From: Polydactylus sextarius
Lineage: Eukaryota > Chordata > Actinopteri > Polynemidae
Direction of reading: 5' to 3'
Assembly: GCA_016801845.1 (NCBI GenBank)
Contig: CM028906.1
Coordinates: 4,264,501 to 4,328,500 of the forward strand
DNA length: 64,000 bases
A program made the translations under genes and the position numbers. The first letter of the stretch is position 1, and each line of letters opens with the position of its first letter. Positions 49,751 through 63,400 of the stretch are shown one piece after another. The notes under the pieces are model-generated. The model saw only the letters and a program-made list of their open reading frames with translations. It was not told where the DNA came from and ran no database searches.

Positions 49751-52700
49751 CACACACATTCATACATTAGGACAGGACAGACTCACATTAGCAACTGAAA
49801 CACATTTACAAAACATATGGTGACAGGATCTGCTTTTAGCAGACTGTCATGCTACTGCGGACAGCCTTTACTCAAACACCAATAAATGCCATATGAGGCC
49901 GTGCTTCAGAAACCCCACCCTGAAACACAAACACTCTGAAAGCAGAGCAGTTTGTCACTGTCTCTTAAACCCTGTGATGATAAGCTAATGGATCTAGAAT
50001 TTTGGTGGTGTTTCATAACTGCTTATAGTATTCCAACTCAAAAAAAAACAAAAAAGAGGAACCAAACCGTGAGAAACTAAAACATATTGCAAGTTTAAGA
50101 TATCCGCATCACTCTCACATGCAAGCGAGATCTTGGATGAGAATAAAAAGAATATGAATGGTTTTAACGGTTTAAATAAATCATACAAATATCTGCAGTT
50201 GCTTCAAGCTTTGGTTTAATAACTTTGTGATGAATTTATTCATTTGGAAAAGCAACAGCCCATTAAAAAGACAGATCAGTTTATCAGGTTCATAATTATT
50301 GTGGTTACCTCTCGTTTCAGTGCTGATGTAGTAGCTGCCTGAATGTTGTCAGCGCACACTGGTGAATCTGACTGCTCTAGCGTTGTTTACTTAATTTCCT
50401 GTGGTTTGTCGGACTTCGGTTACAAGTGTTTCTGTCTTAACAAAATGTGTCTCTCTCAATATCCTTGGTTGTAAATGTAAACTCATTAAATGAGATACTT
50501 TACGGCTAAAAAGAAAGTGATTCCAAGAAAACTGCTCATTAACACCCGCTGGTTTTATATCAGCAGAAATTAGGAAATAGCACTCAGTCGAGCACATACC
50601 TCTGCCAATCAAACCTATACACGTCTGCACCAAATAACACAAGACTCATATTGACATGAAGATCCATATTATCTATAATAAAGACTGTATCTCCCATATA
50701 CACTGCACAAAATTATTGGGTTCATGAGCATTAAAACCGCAACAACCGTGAATGTGACTAACATGTATAACAAATATCATGTTAATTTATCAATATCATG
50801 TTGAGGAATAGATGGCGTTTAAAGTCATGAGTGGGACGCTGCAGTCACACATCCTGACACACGGCGTCATTAACTCAGCAGCCGCCGCTCGGCCAGCGTG
50901 CCACACAGCTGCGTCCAGCGGACATCAGGACATTTGCCACGCTAGACTTCAGATGCGTTATGGGTCTAATTACATATAATAGCACTACATCTGATTCTCT
51001 AAAGGACATTAGAGAATCTTTTCTCTCTTTTGTGTTTGGGAATAGAAAGCAGGTTCGTACTTGACACAAGGAATGAGTAAACAGGCTGACAGTATTTCTG
51101 TAGGAGCACAGAACCAAACGAAGGCATAGTTCACACTGAACTACACAGTGGGCTGAAGCTGTCTGGTCCTTCTGAGTAAGCTAAATGTCAGCACTCACCA
51201 TACTTGGTAAAAATTAGTCAAATACGCTGCAAACCTGACAACGTCCTGCTGCTTACTTTATTTGCATTTTTAGAACAATAAAAATATTTCTGCACACACA
51301 CAAATGAACATTTCAGTCTGAGCTCATAGGAAAGCAGGTCAACCTGCATCACAGTGATGGCTAATTACAGGGAGGCGAAGAGGAAATAAGTCCAACAACA
51401 TAATATATTCCAGCAATGAGGGCTGGGTCTGTGACAGAGATCAAATCTAACCCTTTTTATCTTACAAAACCCATCAGGACAATGAATTAACATGCGGGTC
51501 TGGCAAACACGAGCACTTCCTGGTGCAAAGCCAAAATGGCTATTTTATGAGGCAGCGGAGCTGGAAGCAGACCTAGCCAGCACATAGATAGAGGACCACA
51601 GCATTATTTTTAGATGAGGATGGCAGGACTGTACCACTTCAGCTAATTGTATTTAATTGGAATCGAACCTCGTTTCCCCTCTTATTAAATTAAAAAGAAC
51701 CACCACAACACAACACTGAGCGTAATCTTCAAAAGGCAAGATAATGATGTAGGTTAAAAACAGATGAATCTGGTCAGAGTGGTCTGCAGGCGGCACTCGT
51801 TGGTTATGTAAGAGATAGTTATGATTCACAGGCCTCCCAACGCTGACTGCATTTCTTGCCAGTCACAGTGAACAGCAGTAGCTTTTGACGAGTAGGTTGT
51901 GTCGAATTAGTTTTAGATGAACGAAGACACACGAACGAGCGAGGGATGAAGTGTAGATTAAGAAAGTATTCATCGTTGAATTCTCACTCCTCTGACTGGA
52001 GTCTTTATATTCCACACCTGAACAATCCTTAACTATTTTAGAATCCGATCAATAAAACTTGCACAGCCCTGCTCGTCTCGCTTATTACTTTCTAAAACCT
52101 CATTCAGGCCTTAATTGGATTTTATTGTTTGTTTTGTCTTCATAAAAACAAACGTATATGTGTTAAAACCTGAATTACATGTTACTGGTTAGTGACAGTG
52201 ACAGTTTGCATTTTGGTCATGTGTCATCTTTCAATACGTCATGTCCAAGCGTTTACATTTTTTGGAGTAACAGGAAGAAAGCTTAGCTCAGTGTGTATTA
52301 CATAACAATGATGACATGTAAACTGTAAATCACACACTAGTACCTTTGTTTTCAAAATGTAACACATGTCTGTGTGCATCTAATATGGTAATCACACAGA
52401 CGATCATGAGCAACAGCTACAGTCACAGCAAATGACGCATCTGTCCTACGCAGAGCCTTATCGTCTTCATCATCATTTTATTAAATTATTTTTTACATAT
52501 TTTTTTGCTAAAGCTTTGACATCCAATTTAAATTTTCCTTCAAAGCTTAACAGTGCTGATAAAATCTTATACATGCAGCTGTTTGTATCATCTAATGCTG
52601 CTTTAACACTGCTTTAATTTACAATAAACACTATAGAAATACTATTGAATATTTTAAATTGATTCCATACTGAACCCAACATCATTGTCATTCAACTTAT

Positions 52701-53117
52701 TTACGATAACGTAGATTATCCTGAGTGGTGAAGCTCGTTCCAGTATCTGTGACCAGTATCTTTGTTGTGTGTGGTGCCTGAAGAAGAACTTGGATCTTTT
52801 TTGCTTAAAAAAATATCAGTATCAGTACAAAATTAGGTGAAACATAAGAAAAATCTGTCATTAATATAAGAGCTTATATTGTTCTACACATAAATCTATT
52901 CTATCCCGGTGGTTGGTCCTTCTGTAGTGGAGATAATTGGTTTTACTCTCTTGTGTTTTAGGGACCACACACAATAATGACTCAGTATATGTGGGAGGAG
53001 TTCACACATTTTGCTGGACAACCAATGATGACACCAGTTATCTGGTATAGACAGATTATAGGTGATAAAAATCAAACACCAACCTATCATTCAGACACTA
53101 GCAATCTATATAGCTAT

Positions 53118-53118
<1 letters not shown>

Positions 53119-53187
<69 letters not shown>
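53119..53187 (+). repeat. GATA tetranucleotide microsatellite
   Basis: About 17 tandem GATA units in the madd 5' intron. Confidence 0.97.
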
Positions 53188-53853
53188 TTAAAGGGGTTAT
53201 GACAATAAAACGACTGGGATCCTCTGGTTTAATCTCTATCAAAGCAATTCATATTATAGGAAAACAAGTCAGTCTTGATCTGAGAATCAGCTGATAGGGA
53301 ATGAATGAACTAATAATGTAATATAAAGCCATATATGTAATGTGTGGCTTAAGCGGCAGAAATGACAGACAGACTCACATGTGAAGTGAAAATAACAGAG
53401 TAAATGTAATGGAGTAAATGTAGTGATGGTGTGACATTGAGTTACATTATACAACAGCAAAACGATGCTTGAGGCGTGATGGTGAGTGATGAGGCCACAA
53501 TGACACACGATTTCAGCAGCACTGGTGTCAGTTACAGAGAACAAATCCCACATGAGCAGAGCATAGTTACGAGCTTCAGTGGTAATTTTCCTGTTTAACG
53601 AGCTTGGTTAACTGTGGAGATTAGGAGCAGCGGCGACATACGGTGAGATGAGGATAACATTCACAAATGAGATAAGCCACTGCCAACGCCTCCGACAAGA
53701 GCTGTCCGTGTGGCTTGCGGCTGTTTTATCGTTTATTAAAGAATAAATAATTTATTTATGACAAACTGCCAGGCCTCCATGTTCACCCCCAACTATGCCT
53801 CCTCTCACCTCCACTCTGCTAGCTTCACCGTCTCCTACGCCACGGATGGATTA

Positions 53854-53887
53854 GTTAGCTAGCTAGCTAGTCAGCTAGCTAGCTAAC
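53854..53887. repeat. perfect AGCT hairpin (15-bp arms, 4-nt loop)
   Basis: GTTAGCTAGCTAGCT, loop AGTC, then the exact reverse complement. Lies 150 bp into the first madd intron, next to the promoter. Confidence 0.9.
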
Positions 53888-54033
53888 AGTAGCTTGATCG
53901 ATTTGTTCTGATAAATATTAACCTGTCAAATGTCACACACGGTGGTAACGACTGGAAATGCTTTCAGAGCAAGCGACACAAATGCATTAGATGTGTTTCA
54001 CAAGCTCATTCGCTAATGAAAGAGCAAACTCAC

Positions 54034-54280
54034 CTTTGCTTACATTAGCCGGATAGCCGCTAACCGCTCGCTGCAAAGCCAGCTGCTGATGACGGCCTGC
54101 CTAGGTGGTGTGTGCCCTCCTCGGTCACAGAGACGGAGAGGCGTCGGTGTGTCTCCCGATTCAGTCTTATTTCGTTTAAATGACGGTTTATCATTTGGAG
54201 ACTTCGGGTAAGGAAGACGAATGTGAGAGGCCCGAGCTGCTCCGTCTGACTAACCGGCAGTGTAAGAAATGATGCGAAGC
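54034..54280 (-). promoter_or_regulatory. madd: madd non-coding first exon and promoter region (inferred)
   Basis: On the minus strand a CpG-richer block with CGGTTAGCGGC-type sequence ends at a good donor (CAAAG|gtgagt, exon edge 54034). It is the only CpG-rich, donor-ended block upstream of the start-codon exon, so I infer the madd first exon and core promoter here. The transcription start is not defined by sequence. Confidence 0.5.
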
Positions 54281-54479
54281 GTGTATCCGCCTCTCCGCTC
54301 AGTGAACGGGTGGCTCGGTCAGTTACAACCTGCCTTCACAACATCCTACTTCTTCATCATCATCATCAGTCTGCAGGGAGTTCCGCATACTCACAACCAA
54401 CCACCTAACAGAAGCCCCAAACACAACGCTCCTAGCCTGCAGGGACTAATTTCATTGTAGCTGTGGGGGTAGGTGCTCA

Positions 54480-57117
54480 TTTATCACTTAGTTTACAGCA
54501 TTTTAATGTTTTTAATCTCCTGCCAGGGCCGGCCACAGCCTGCTGGGGGCCCGTTATTATCATCTAGTGCCCCACCACCACTCTCGACCTGTCCGGTTAT
54601 TGATTGTGACTGTGCTGTACTCCATTAACTATTTTTAAAATATTAATTATTATTATTATTATCACCATAGTTATTATTATAATTATTTTGATTATTATTG
54701 AGTAAAATCTACTTCGAGTTCACACTGAATTCAGATTAATTGGTTAACTTGATTTTAGGCTGTAAAAGGTAGAATCAAAAATGGCATAACATCAAATATG
54801 GTCTACAAAATGTATTTATTAAACTGTTAAATGCTGTACAGTTTTGTACAACTTAAAACCAATCAAAAGCCACGAAGAGGCTGAATTTACTCAAACAATG
54901 AAATAGCAATATACAGCCAACACACAGTTAGTAGAGCAGGAGAAGTGCTGAGTTTAAGTTTGTCTTGAATCACTTGCCTGCTGTTTAAAGTTTAAATGGT
55001 TGGTCCTGTTCAAGCTGTTTTATCCTCTTTTGTTTCTACAGTGTACACCATGTAAAATGATGTTTCTTGAACCAGCCGTCTTGTAAACACAGAGGTCTAA
55101 CAGCAGGAGTGAGCGAGAGCTGCAAAATGTGAAGCCATTCAACCATGTAAAAAATATATATTCCAATTGGCTGCTAATGAAAAGAGGGCGGCTTCAAGAT
55201 TTACTGCACTCAGGGGGAAATAGTAAATGGACTGCACTTCAGTGGTGTTATCTGTTGATCTCTCAAAGTACTTTACACTAAAGTTTTGTCATTCACCCAT
55301 TCACACACAGATGAAACAGACAACTTAGGGTTCAGTGTCTTGCCCAAGAATATTTCGACATGTGGACGGGAGGAGACAGGAATTGAACCACATGTTGAGT
55401 ATATTTCCAGGTCTCCTGGGTTTAATGTTAAAATAGATCATTAAATATACTTCAGTCTACCTTTTACTAGCAAAATAAAACCATAGACTGTTTGTGACAA
55501 AAAAAGAGGGCCAAAACATCTGGATCGCCCCCTGGTGGCTCACTGACATTTGACTCACACTGACTCGTGGCGCCAAATAGTCCAAAAATGGCAGCGCTAA
55601 TATCTGAGATATTTTGTCTTTATTATTTTACGTTGGGAGGTAATAGAAGTGTGTAGTTCCCAGAAAAATGTGTTGTCATGATCTTAAAATATTTGTCACT
55701 CTTAAATCCCAAACAGTAGCGCAGGGTTCTCTACTTTTCTCAAAGTCCTATGTTTTTATATTGTTTAATATCACTGAAATCCTTCACTAAAAATAGAATT
55801 TGGAGCAACATTTGGGGAAAAAAAAGCCTGATCAAAAACATCATTTTCTATTTACTGGGATCTTTTCACACGGATTCATCAAATATTAACAATACCTATA
55901 ATATCAACACTAGTTTTAGTTTAAAGGTAGTTTCTTTTATCTCCTAGTCCTAGCTAGGAGAGCGTGTTGGGATTAATGTGTGGATATTAAAACTTTTAAA
56001 ATGTAAAAAAAAGGTTTACGTCGATTTAATACCATTTATTATTTAATGTTTCTACTTTCCTTAGGTATTTTTATTTGATTGTACATCATCCTCTGTGATC
56101 AATGTCCTTAAGGAATGACTTAGATTAATCATCGAGTGAGAGAAAATATTTAAAGCATCTATATTATTTAAAAACAATCTGTCTGATTTAAATATCAAAT
56201 CTGATTATGAGCAGATAATCCCAGAATGTCAACGCATCTAAAATCTGTCTGGCAAACACACAAATCATCTGAATCCAGGCGTGTTAGCACTACAGCATAG
56301 CTTTAATTTATACTGTACATACAAAACAGAAGGTCTCCAGGAGTTACAAGTATTAAAATAGGTTTTGCATTTTCTCTATATCAATAATGTTTACAGTGTC
56401 ATCCTTTGAGAACAGGAATTAAATGAGATCAGAGATGTCGATTACAGTATATACAGAACAATTAACTGTGACACCTACAGCATTAACATAACGTACACTG
56501 AGAAACAGAGATTTAAGAGCCAACAACTCATACCTTTGTTTTGTTCATTTGATCAGGAGTACAGCACAACAACATTTCAGCTTCCTCAATTTCTATTTGC
56601 CATTTGAACTGGGAGCTAATTCAGGGCAATGATGGAAAAATTCAACCCAAATTTACAGAGACTACTTTTATATTTAATGTATTTTTTTTTAAAGCATTTG
56701 GCCCGAGAGACTCTGCAAACAGCAGAACCTTTAACCAAAAGCAAAACTCAACATTTCATTGAAATGGATCCAAAATAAAACTTTTACATTCAACCGAAGC
56801 ACATCCACTAATGTGGTTTCACAACACTGCACTGTACCATTCATCGGCTTCTCCCATCAGAGAGCAAACTAACGCACAAGTGAAGGATTGGAGGGGTTTG
56901 AGTGAAGTAATAACAACATGATCCCACTTTTAAAGCACCAATACAAAGTTTAAAAAAAAAAAAGTAATTAAAGTTTGAGAGGGAGAGAAAAAGGCTCAAA
57001 ACAATACACGGCCTGACTCACACTGGCATGTTCATGCCTCAGGAAATATTTTTTTATTCTGTTTAAATGCACTAGTTTCCAGCAGGAGAAAAAAAAAGAC
57101 TAAACTGTCGTGTTTTA
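54480..57117. other. intergenic region upstream of madd
   Basis: AT-rich, no recognised gene. Contains an ATT-rich microsatellite (about 54643-54690), a LINE/SINE-like fragment (55229-55395) and, near 56300, a minus-strand ATTAAA that could end the unidentified transcript described at 57118-58020. Confidence 0.45.
55229..55395 (+). repeat. teleost retroposon fragment
   Basis: Contains ctcaaagtactttacact, cattcacccattcacacaca, ttagggttcagtgtcttgcccaag and cgacatgtgga..ggaggag, matching a very abundant fish repeat whose consensus reads ctcaaagcgctttacac...ttggggttcagtatcttgc. Decayed copy. Confidence 0.65.
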
Positions 57118-58020
57118 TCAGTGGATGTTTATGGAAGCAGCTGCTGGAAAAAAAGAACAGACAATATGTAACTATTGTTTCTGCGCTTAATCTGCAGGTT
57201 GGAGAACAAAAAACAATGTTAATTTAATTAACATTTAATAACAATGTTTGAATTCATTCAACCAGCCAGCAAATTAGCTGCATTTTGTCCATTTACAATC
57301 TTTAATCACAGAGGCAAATGTTTAAAATGACAGACTGTTCACCGAGATGATGCACCAGACAGAAACAGTGAATCAGTCATCTGCTGTTCAAACGGCTGTT
57401 AAATTAATTTAATTAACAAAATAAAACAAAAAGTATCTTTCATACTATCAAAGATGGGTTGAATAGCTAATACACAGTAGAAGATTAGGGCCACACATTT
57501 GTTTGAAAGAAGCCTGGGAGCCTTTTTATACTTTTATCTGAAAAACTTCTGGAAAACAATCTGATGTTTCCATAATTTATTTCTTTTTTGACAAAAGAAA
57601 ATCTGACATTGTAAGGTTTTGAATTGAAATAGACAGAATTCCATATATAGTGATTTTTGTGATGAAAAAGGAAGAATTTTTGGTTAATTTAAATGAAAAA
57701 GGTCAACAGAAAAAAAGCGACCCTATTGACCGTCCGTACATCCTTAGCGGTTAACTCACCAGTCCATGAGTTCATCATTATTTTTAGTGCTGTATCACTG
57801 ATCCTGCTGTAGTCTCCTGGAAGGACAATACTCATGTCTGTTACTGAGAGTCCTGAAGATTTAATGTCTCATTTCAGCTGTAACATGTTGCTGTTAAATG
57901 CAGTTTTATCAATCAAAAGCCAAAAGAAACCTAAGCTGAAAATGAACGGAAAAAAAAAAACGATAATGTACAACATCTGATTTTAACTTGTACCTCGAGA
58001 GGTGAAGAGGTTGACAGCGT
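57118..58020 (-). CDS. unidentified candidate gene 3' end, three phase-matched exons
   Basis: Three minus-strand segments have good splice signals and compatible phases: 57994-58020 (27 nt, acceptor tttgtcctaacag, donor gtacaa), 57760-57816 (57 nt, acceptor gtccttccag, donor gtgagt) and 57118-57143 (acceptor ttctttttttccag, stop TGA). Joined, they read AVNLFTSR-GDYSRISDTALKIMMNSWT-AAASINIH-stop. I do not recognise the protein. No upstream exon or start codon was found between here and nr1h3. It could be the end of a small unknown gene, an alternative 3' end spliced from nr1h3 (exon ending ...INIFSA|G would join in phase), or chance. Confidence 0.3.
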
Positions 58021-60349
58021 CTGTTAGGACAAAGAGAGCAGCGTGTTACATCTACAGTTACAACCTGGAAATGTCTAAAGAAATTTCAATGTCATTTATG
58101 CAACACAGTTTGTGACTTTACATGGACATTCCTTTGTCAACCATTATGCAGCATTTCAGATTTACACTGCACAGGAGAAACATCATGAATGTAAACATCT
58201 AGATCTCTGCAGTTATAACATTTATTATAACTTAAAACCTTAATGTTTCTACTCATTTGCATTTTTTTAAACAAGGCTTTTCAAAATCTGACCAGTTAAA
58301 GCTGTTTGTATTAGACCGATAGCTTTCTACTCTATAATCAGTTTTTATACATTTTTTCCTCAGTATCATTCATACAGTATATTATCAAAAATAAAAGGCT
58401 GCGAAATTCTCTGTATCCTGTTCAAACTATACGTAAGTTGCTTAGTGACAAAAAAGAAAACAGAAATCACAAAATCTCAAAACATGAAAATAACTGATGA
58501 AATTAATAAAAGTACATTTCACATACACATAAATGTAGAATATAAAGGTGTCATTAGAAGAGATTCTATTGGTGGTTTGTGAACACAATGTTGTCAGTTT
58601 GGGTTTTTTATTTAGCTGAGAGGAGGCTCACATAGATGCTAGACTGACTTCCTTTTTTATACCAACAGTTCATGAGGACTGCCTATTTCAAGGTACCTGT
58701 GCTCTATGTAAAAAGTAAAAAGAAAAAAAAAAACAAAAAACACGAGGGCACGGTCTGCCTGTCAACTGCAAGAGTTTTACTTTCTTGTGCGTTAAGCCGT
58801 GTTTCCACCGAGAAGTTCCGATGTAACAGCAGGGCGGCTGAAACCTTCCTCCCTCACTGCCCTTTGCAGTGCTGTGTCTCCACCGAGGGTAAGACCTCAA
58901 TCAGTGATGCGACGCGGGGCAGGACGGACTTTGCCGATCGTCTTGTTCATCGCGTTACTATAAATAAGCTACACGCTGCAGTGAGAGAAGGAGCGAGAAA
59001 GAGAGAGGGGGAGAACTGTTCATTTATTTTTAACATTGTGTTTCGAGTTGGAAAAAATAAATTAATTAATTTGTAGTGGCCAGTGTTGAGTCTGTGGAGG
59101 TCCACCACATATTGATAATTATATGTGAACCCTGCGATCATTTTATGACAGTTTCAACTGTGTTGCTTCCTTCGCTTCTTCTATTTTATTTATAGAATCT
59201 ATTTATTGTTATGCTTCTGCCGCTGGGTTTTTAAAAATGGCGTTTCTTTGTTGACTGCGTCATGTATCATCTTGAGATACAAACAATCACCATCAAGTCA
59301 ACCTAAAACCCCGCCCAAGACCTTTTCGGGGCCGAAAAAAGCACCTACTCCTGGGCAGGGACTTTTTTTCAGCCCCTAAAAGGTTCCTCGGTCTTGCCTC
59401 TTGGGAACTGTTCCTCTGGTGGAGACGCGCCAATGTCCAAGTTCCTGTATTATTACCCAGAGGTTCCTGCGGTGGAAACGGGCCTTTGGTATGTGATTGT
59501 ACAATCCTGTGGGTAACTCTCACATGTGCACTATACATTTTTTATTCTCCTTGTGAAAATAAATATACAATTTACATGAAAGTTTATGGGCATCTAAAAT
59601 GACCAAAAGGGTCCCTTTATGCACTTGGAAGAAAACTGAAGTCATCTAATAGAAATTAAAAGAAGCCTCTGATTCTCAGAGGTCTGCTTCACATTACTTT
59701 ACCTGAGCGACTACACCCACCTTTAGATTTTCTGAACTTTCTTTAAAAAAGAAGAACACAACTACTTGATACTATATCACAATACACAATACCCAAACCA
59801 GATCGCCTATCATTTCACCCCAACATCAATTAAGTGACTAGTATATGTGGTATGTGCTGATCCACCTGTTTCCAACTATTGCACAACTGCAAAAAAAAAA
59901 ATCACTGTTTCAACAGCGAGCGAGCCACAACCTGCTCAGAACCTTCCGATCATTGTTAAGAGGATAAGAATGAAACTGCACTAGAGATTGACATAATGTT
60001 CAACATGTATTAAAATCAGAGATAACTGGCAAAAGAGCCTGATGCTGGTATTTAAGGTTGCCATAATCATGTCAGCATCTACGTCAAAAAAAAAAAAGGA
60101 AGAACAATAATAGGCTCAAAGAAAACTGTGTGTTCATGTTTCTCCTTATGAACACAAACCATTTCATAGTCTGTGAGAGCAAAAAGGGTGATTACTCGCT
60201 CCTCCCCACAAGAAAAATAAAAATCTCAACGCTTTAACCATATTTCTGACCAGATGGGCAGAAAGGAGTCCGTATTCCTGCTGGATGCTGTGTTGTCCAT
60301 CTCACACGTCATAGAAAGACACAGAGTGCGATGTTGGGGCTTTTCACAG
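58021..60349 (-). other. nr1h3 3'UTR / intergenic, with MITE copy 2
   Basis: No accepted coding exon. Holds the second inverted-repeat element. Minus-strand AATAAA-type hexamers occur (for example near 59540), so the nr1h3 3'UTR may end within this stretch. Confidence 0.45.
58796..59484 (-). mobile_element. MITE-like inverted-repeat element, copy 2
   Basis: About 690 bp, homologous along its length to the element at 8475-9037 but inverted: shared blocks include the GTTTCCACC ends, ggaacct..gggtaata, gctgaaaaaaagtccct, ttaggttg..ttg.tggtgatt and the aattaattaattt core. Carries no transposase; a GA-rich expansion near 58982-59010 accounts for part of its extra length. Confidence 0.75.
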
Positions 60350-60496
60350 TCACTCATTGACGTCCCAGATTTCAGAGAGCAGCGGTGGGAGTTTCTTGTC
60401 CTGGAGGCGAAGGGCAAAGACTTGCTCCGAGTGGACGCTGCTCAGTGTGCGAAGACTCACAAGCTTCATCAGCATACGAGGGAACATCAAGTGATC
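60350..60496 (-). CDS. nr1h3: nr1h3 terminal exon (AF-2 helix)
   Basis: Reads DHLMFPRMLMKLVSLRTLSS VHSEQVFALRLQDKKLPPLL SEIWDVNE and TGA at 60350-60352. Coactivator-binding helix 12 intact. Confidence 0.97.
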   Translation of the reverse strand, partial: DHLMFPRMLMKLVSLRTLSSVHSEQVFALRLQDKKLPPLLSEIWDVNE

Positions 60497-63400
60497 CTGA
60501 GGAAACAGGAGGACACACTGAACTCTCTGATCACCTCTGAAATGTGTTGGTAGGAATGAATTACACCGCAGGTCTAACAAGAAACAACATAAACCCCCCA
60601 AAAAACAGCCCTGACCCAATGTGCTTGTTGTGATGACGGCGACAAGATTACACTGACATGCCGCCGGTCACAGAGAGGGAGGTTATGTAAACCACTGCAC
60701 ACTTACATTTGGTCTCTTTATCATGATGTAGGAGCGCAGTGCGTCCACATAGGGCTGCTGCAGCCTTTCCACCAAGTCGTGATCCTGCACGTTTGGCCGA
60801 TCTGAAATAAACAAAAAACATGACACCTTTTGATGCCGTAGCACTGGCAGCATGAACTCTAAATGCATTTTCTATTAAAGGATTCTGTGCAGGTTGTGTC
60901 GTTTAAGAACCCCGACCTGCTGAGAAGATGTTGATGGCGATGAGCAGAGCGTATTCAGCCTCGTCCAGATGCAGGTCATTCATTCCTTTTGAAAACTCAA
61001 AGATGGGGTTAATGAACTCAAACTGAAGCCCTGATGAGGTGAGGGGGAAGTGAGAGGAGACAAGGAAACAAAAACAGTAATAGTGAATATAGTGAAGTAA
61101 TAATAATAATAATAATAATTAGTGAAGCAGGAGCAGTAAAATGTTTTATTTGCTTCATAAATTACATTTCAAAGGTTTCCTTTTATTTTACTCACTAAAT
61201 AAACACTTACATAAACAGTTACACAGACATAAATGAGCAAATTTACCTGCTTTGGCGAAATCTTCCTTATTATAACTGAAATCCTTCAGAAAGGTGATGC
61301 TGTCGATATCAGGGTTGTATCGCCGAGACGTCTCCAGCAGCATGATCTGAGGAGGACAAAGAATATTCATATACAACCAAATAAAAGGACAAAAAAACTA
61401 AATATTTTACGAAACATTACGACAAACCTCGATGGTTGAGGTCTTCAGCAGCGCAATCTGATCTTCCCTCGTGAGTTCCAGGAAACCAGGAAGCTGCTTA
61501 GCAAAATCCACGATCTCCTGCACCGACATGATGGCCAACTCAGTGAAGTGAGCGAACCTCTGCTGACGCACCTCACGGTTCTGTGGGTCCTGACTCTGTG
61601 GCCACGGCTGTTGGAGACATGAGCAAAACACATCAACGCACAGACACGTATGGGCTGAACTGGTTAATGAATTAGTGTGAAGTAAAAACTCCATCTGATG
61701 CGTTTTCAAAACAGCAGGAGCCACAGATGCAGCAGATTCCAGGTTAAATCTGGATTCAAATCAAATGACTCTTCACCACAAAGACACTCTGTGGCTCTAA
61801 AACAGATAACTACTTACACTTTATTTTATCTGTAAATAAATTATATAATAATAATAATAATTGTTACTATATTTTCTCCTGAAGGCTACCATGTTGTGAC
61901 AGAATATGATCTACCCACTCACACAAATATGCCTGTTACTCACCTGGTACAATGTATGGTTCATGTCACACACAGGACAATCAACTAGTCAAAAACAACC
62001 AAAATCAACAAATCTTTGCAGCGAGACGTTCGCTTACTGTCACTTTTGGTCGGTCGAGGAAGGATCTCTTGTTACACTGCTTCTGCATGGCCACCAGCTT
62101 CTCGATCATCTCGTGCTGCTGTGGATCCAGTGTGGCTACTTCCTGTGGCGGCGTGGGGGTGACCACTGTGGACGTGCGAGCCGACTCCTCCTCCTGCTGC
62201 TTCTTCATCTTCTTTAGTCTGATTTGCTCCTCAGAGAGCACACCTAAAGACGTTAAACAGGACGCACAGCTCAGTCGGCGAGTTCACATTATCCATGTTA
62301 CTCTCAGGTTGCAGGAAACGTTTAACATCTGGTGACACTCACATTGCTCCAGCATGCCTGCCTCACGACACTTGCGCAGGCGGCATTGCTGACACTTGCG
62401 GCGCATGTACATGTCCATCTCACAGCGGCCGTTGTTCTTGCAGGAGTACTGGGCACTTTTGATAACGCTGCGTCGAAAGAAACCCTTGCAGCCTTCACAG
62501 CTCAACACGTTGTAATGGAAGCCGGAGGCCTTGTCACCGCACACGCTGCACACTTCGTTGCCCAGCATCTTCGGGGCAGGACCCTTCTTTCTCTTGACGG
62601 GCTGACCATCTACACACACATATACACACACAGACGAACAGTAAATTCTCCTAGACATTTTGGAGACAAATTAATTTTTCTTAAATTAAATTAATAATTT
62701 TTGAGATTGTAGCCAGCATTTAACTAATTTATTTTTAACATTTACTAGTGGCAGTGTACATGGACTAACATATCGCACATCATGGGATTTAGGAGGAGAG
62801 AACCACGGTTGCTTATTGATGATTTGCATCTTTCTGACAAACACTTCTTTCACACGTTTTTTCTCTTCAACACTCCCGTCTTCTTTGATATGTGAATATT
62901 TGTAGATATCTGTTGTACTCTGTACTGAAGTATTTTAATTTGAAAGTCCAGTGACTGCTAACAAGCTAACTCTGTTGCGACGCATCTTGTTTCGCTCTCA
63001 TCCTGCACACAAACTGCAGCTCCATCATTCTGGCCTACAGGTGGCGACAGTCGCTCTTGTTCCGATCAGGTGGAGAACTGGGGCGTGAGGTGCTACACCA
63101 ACCTCGCTGAGGCTGCCGAACACAACCAGGACTCCAGTTTCCAGCTGCAGATCGCAGACTAGCTATTTATCCTTGTGTGAAACTACAAAGTCTGTTATCA
63201 ATAATGTGGTAGACACTAGTACTGGTATTGAAACAACTCCATTAATCTTAATGTCAGTTATATGCTATGTTTTATTCCCAGTTTTTATAGCAGCTGTTAA
63301 ACTAGTTCTATTCATGTTGATGCATGTTGTAGATGGGTGTGTCATTTTTAAAACACAAAGGAAGTAACCCTAACCCTTTTAATGGTCTGATCTGTACAGT

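Larger units (their letters stand above)
46899..54033 (-). other. madd 5' intron
   Basis: About 7.1 kb between the inferred non-coding first exon and the start-codon exon. Contains a degenerate Tc1-like element, TG and GATA repeats, an AAAC repeat (about 48007-48028) and a perfect hairpin near the promoter. No extra coding exon recognised. Confidence 0.5.

Noticed and set aside
58660..58693. Plus-strand 24-nt exon-like segment (acceptor ttataccaacag, donor gtacct)
   Set aside because: No partner exons on the plus strand, and it is next to the MITE; judged chance.
59721..59740. 20-nt minus-strand segment that could precede the unidentified exon chain
   Set aside because: Tiny, acceptor ends in a non-standard aaag context, and the peptide (KFRKSK) is uninformative; too weak to list as an exon.
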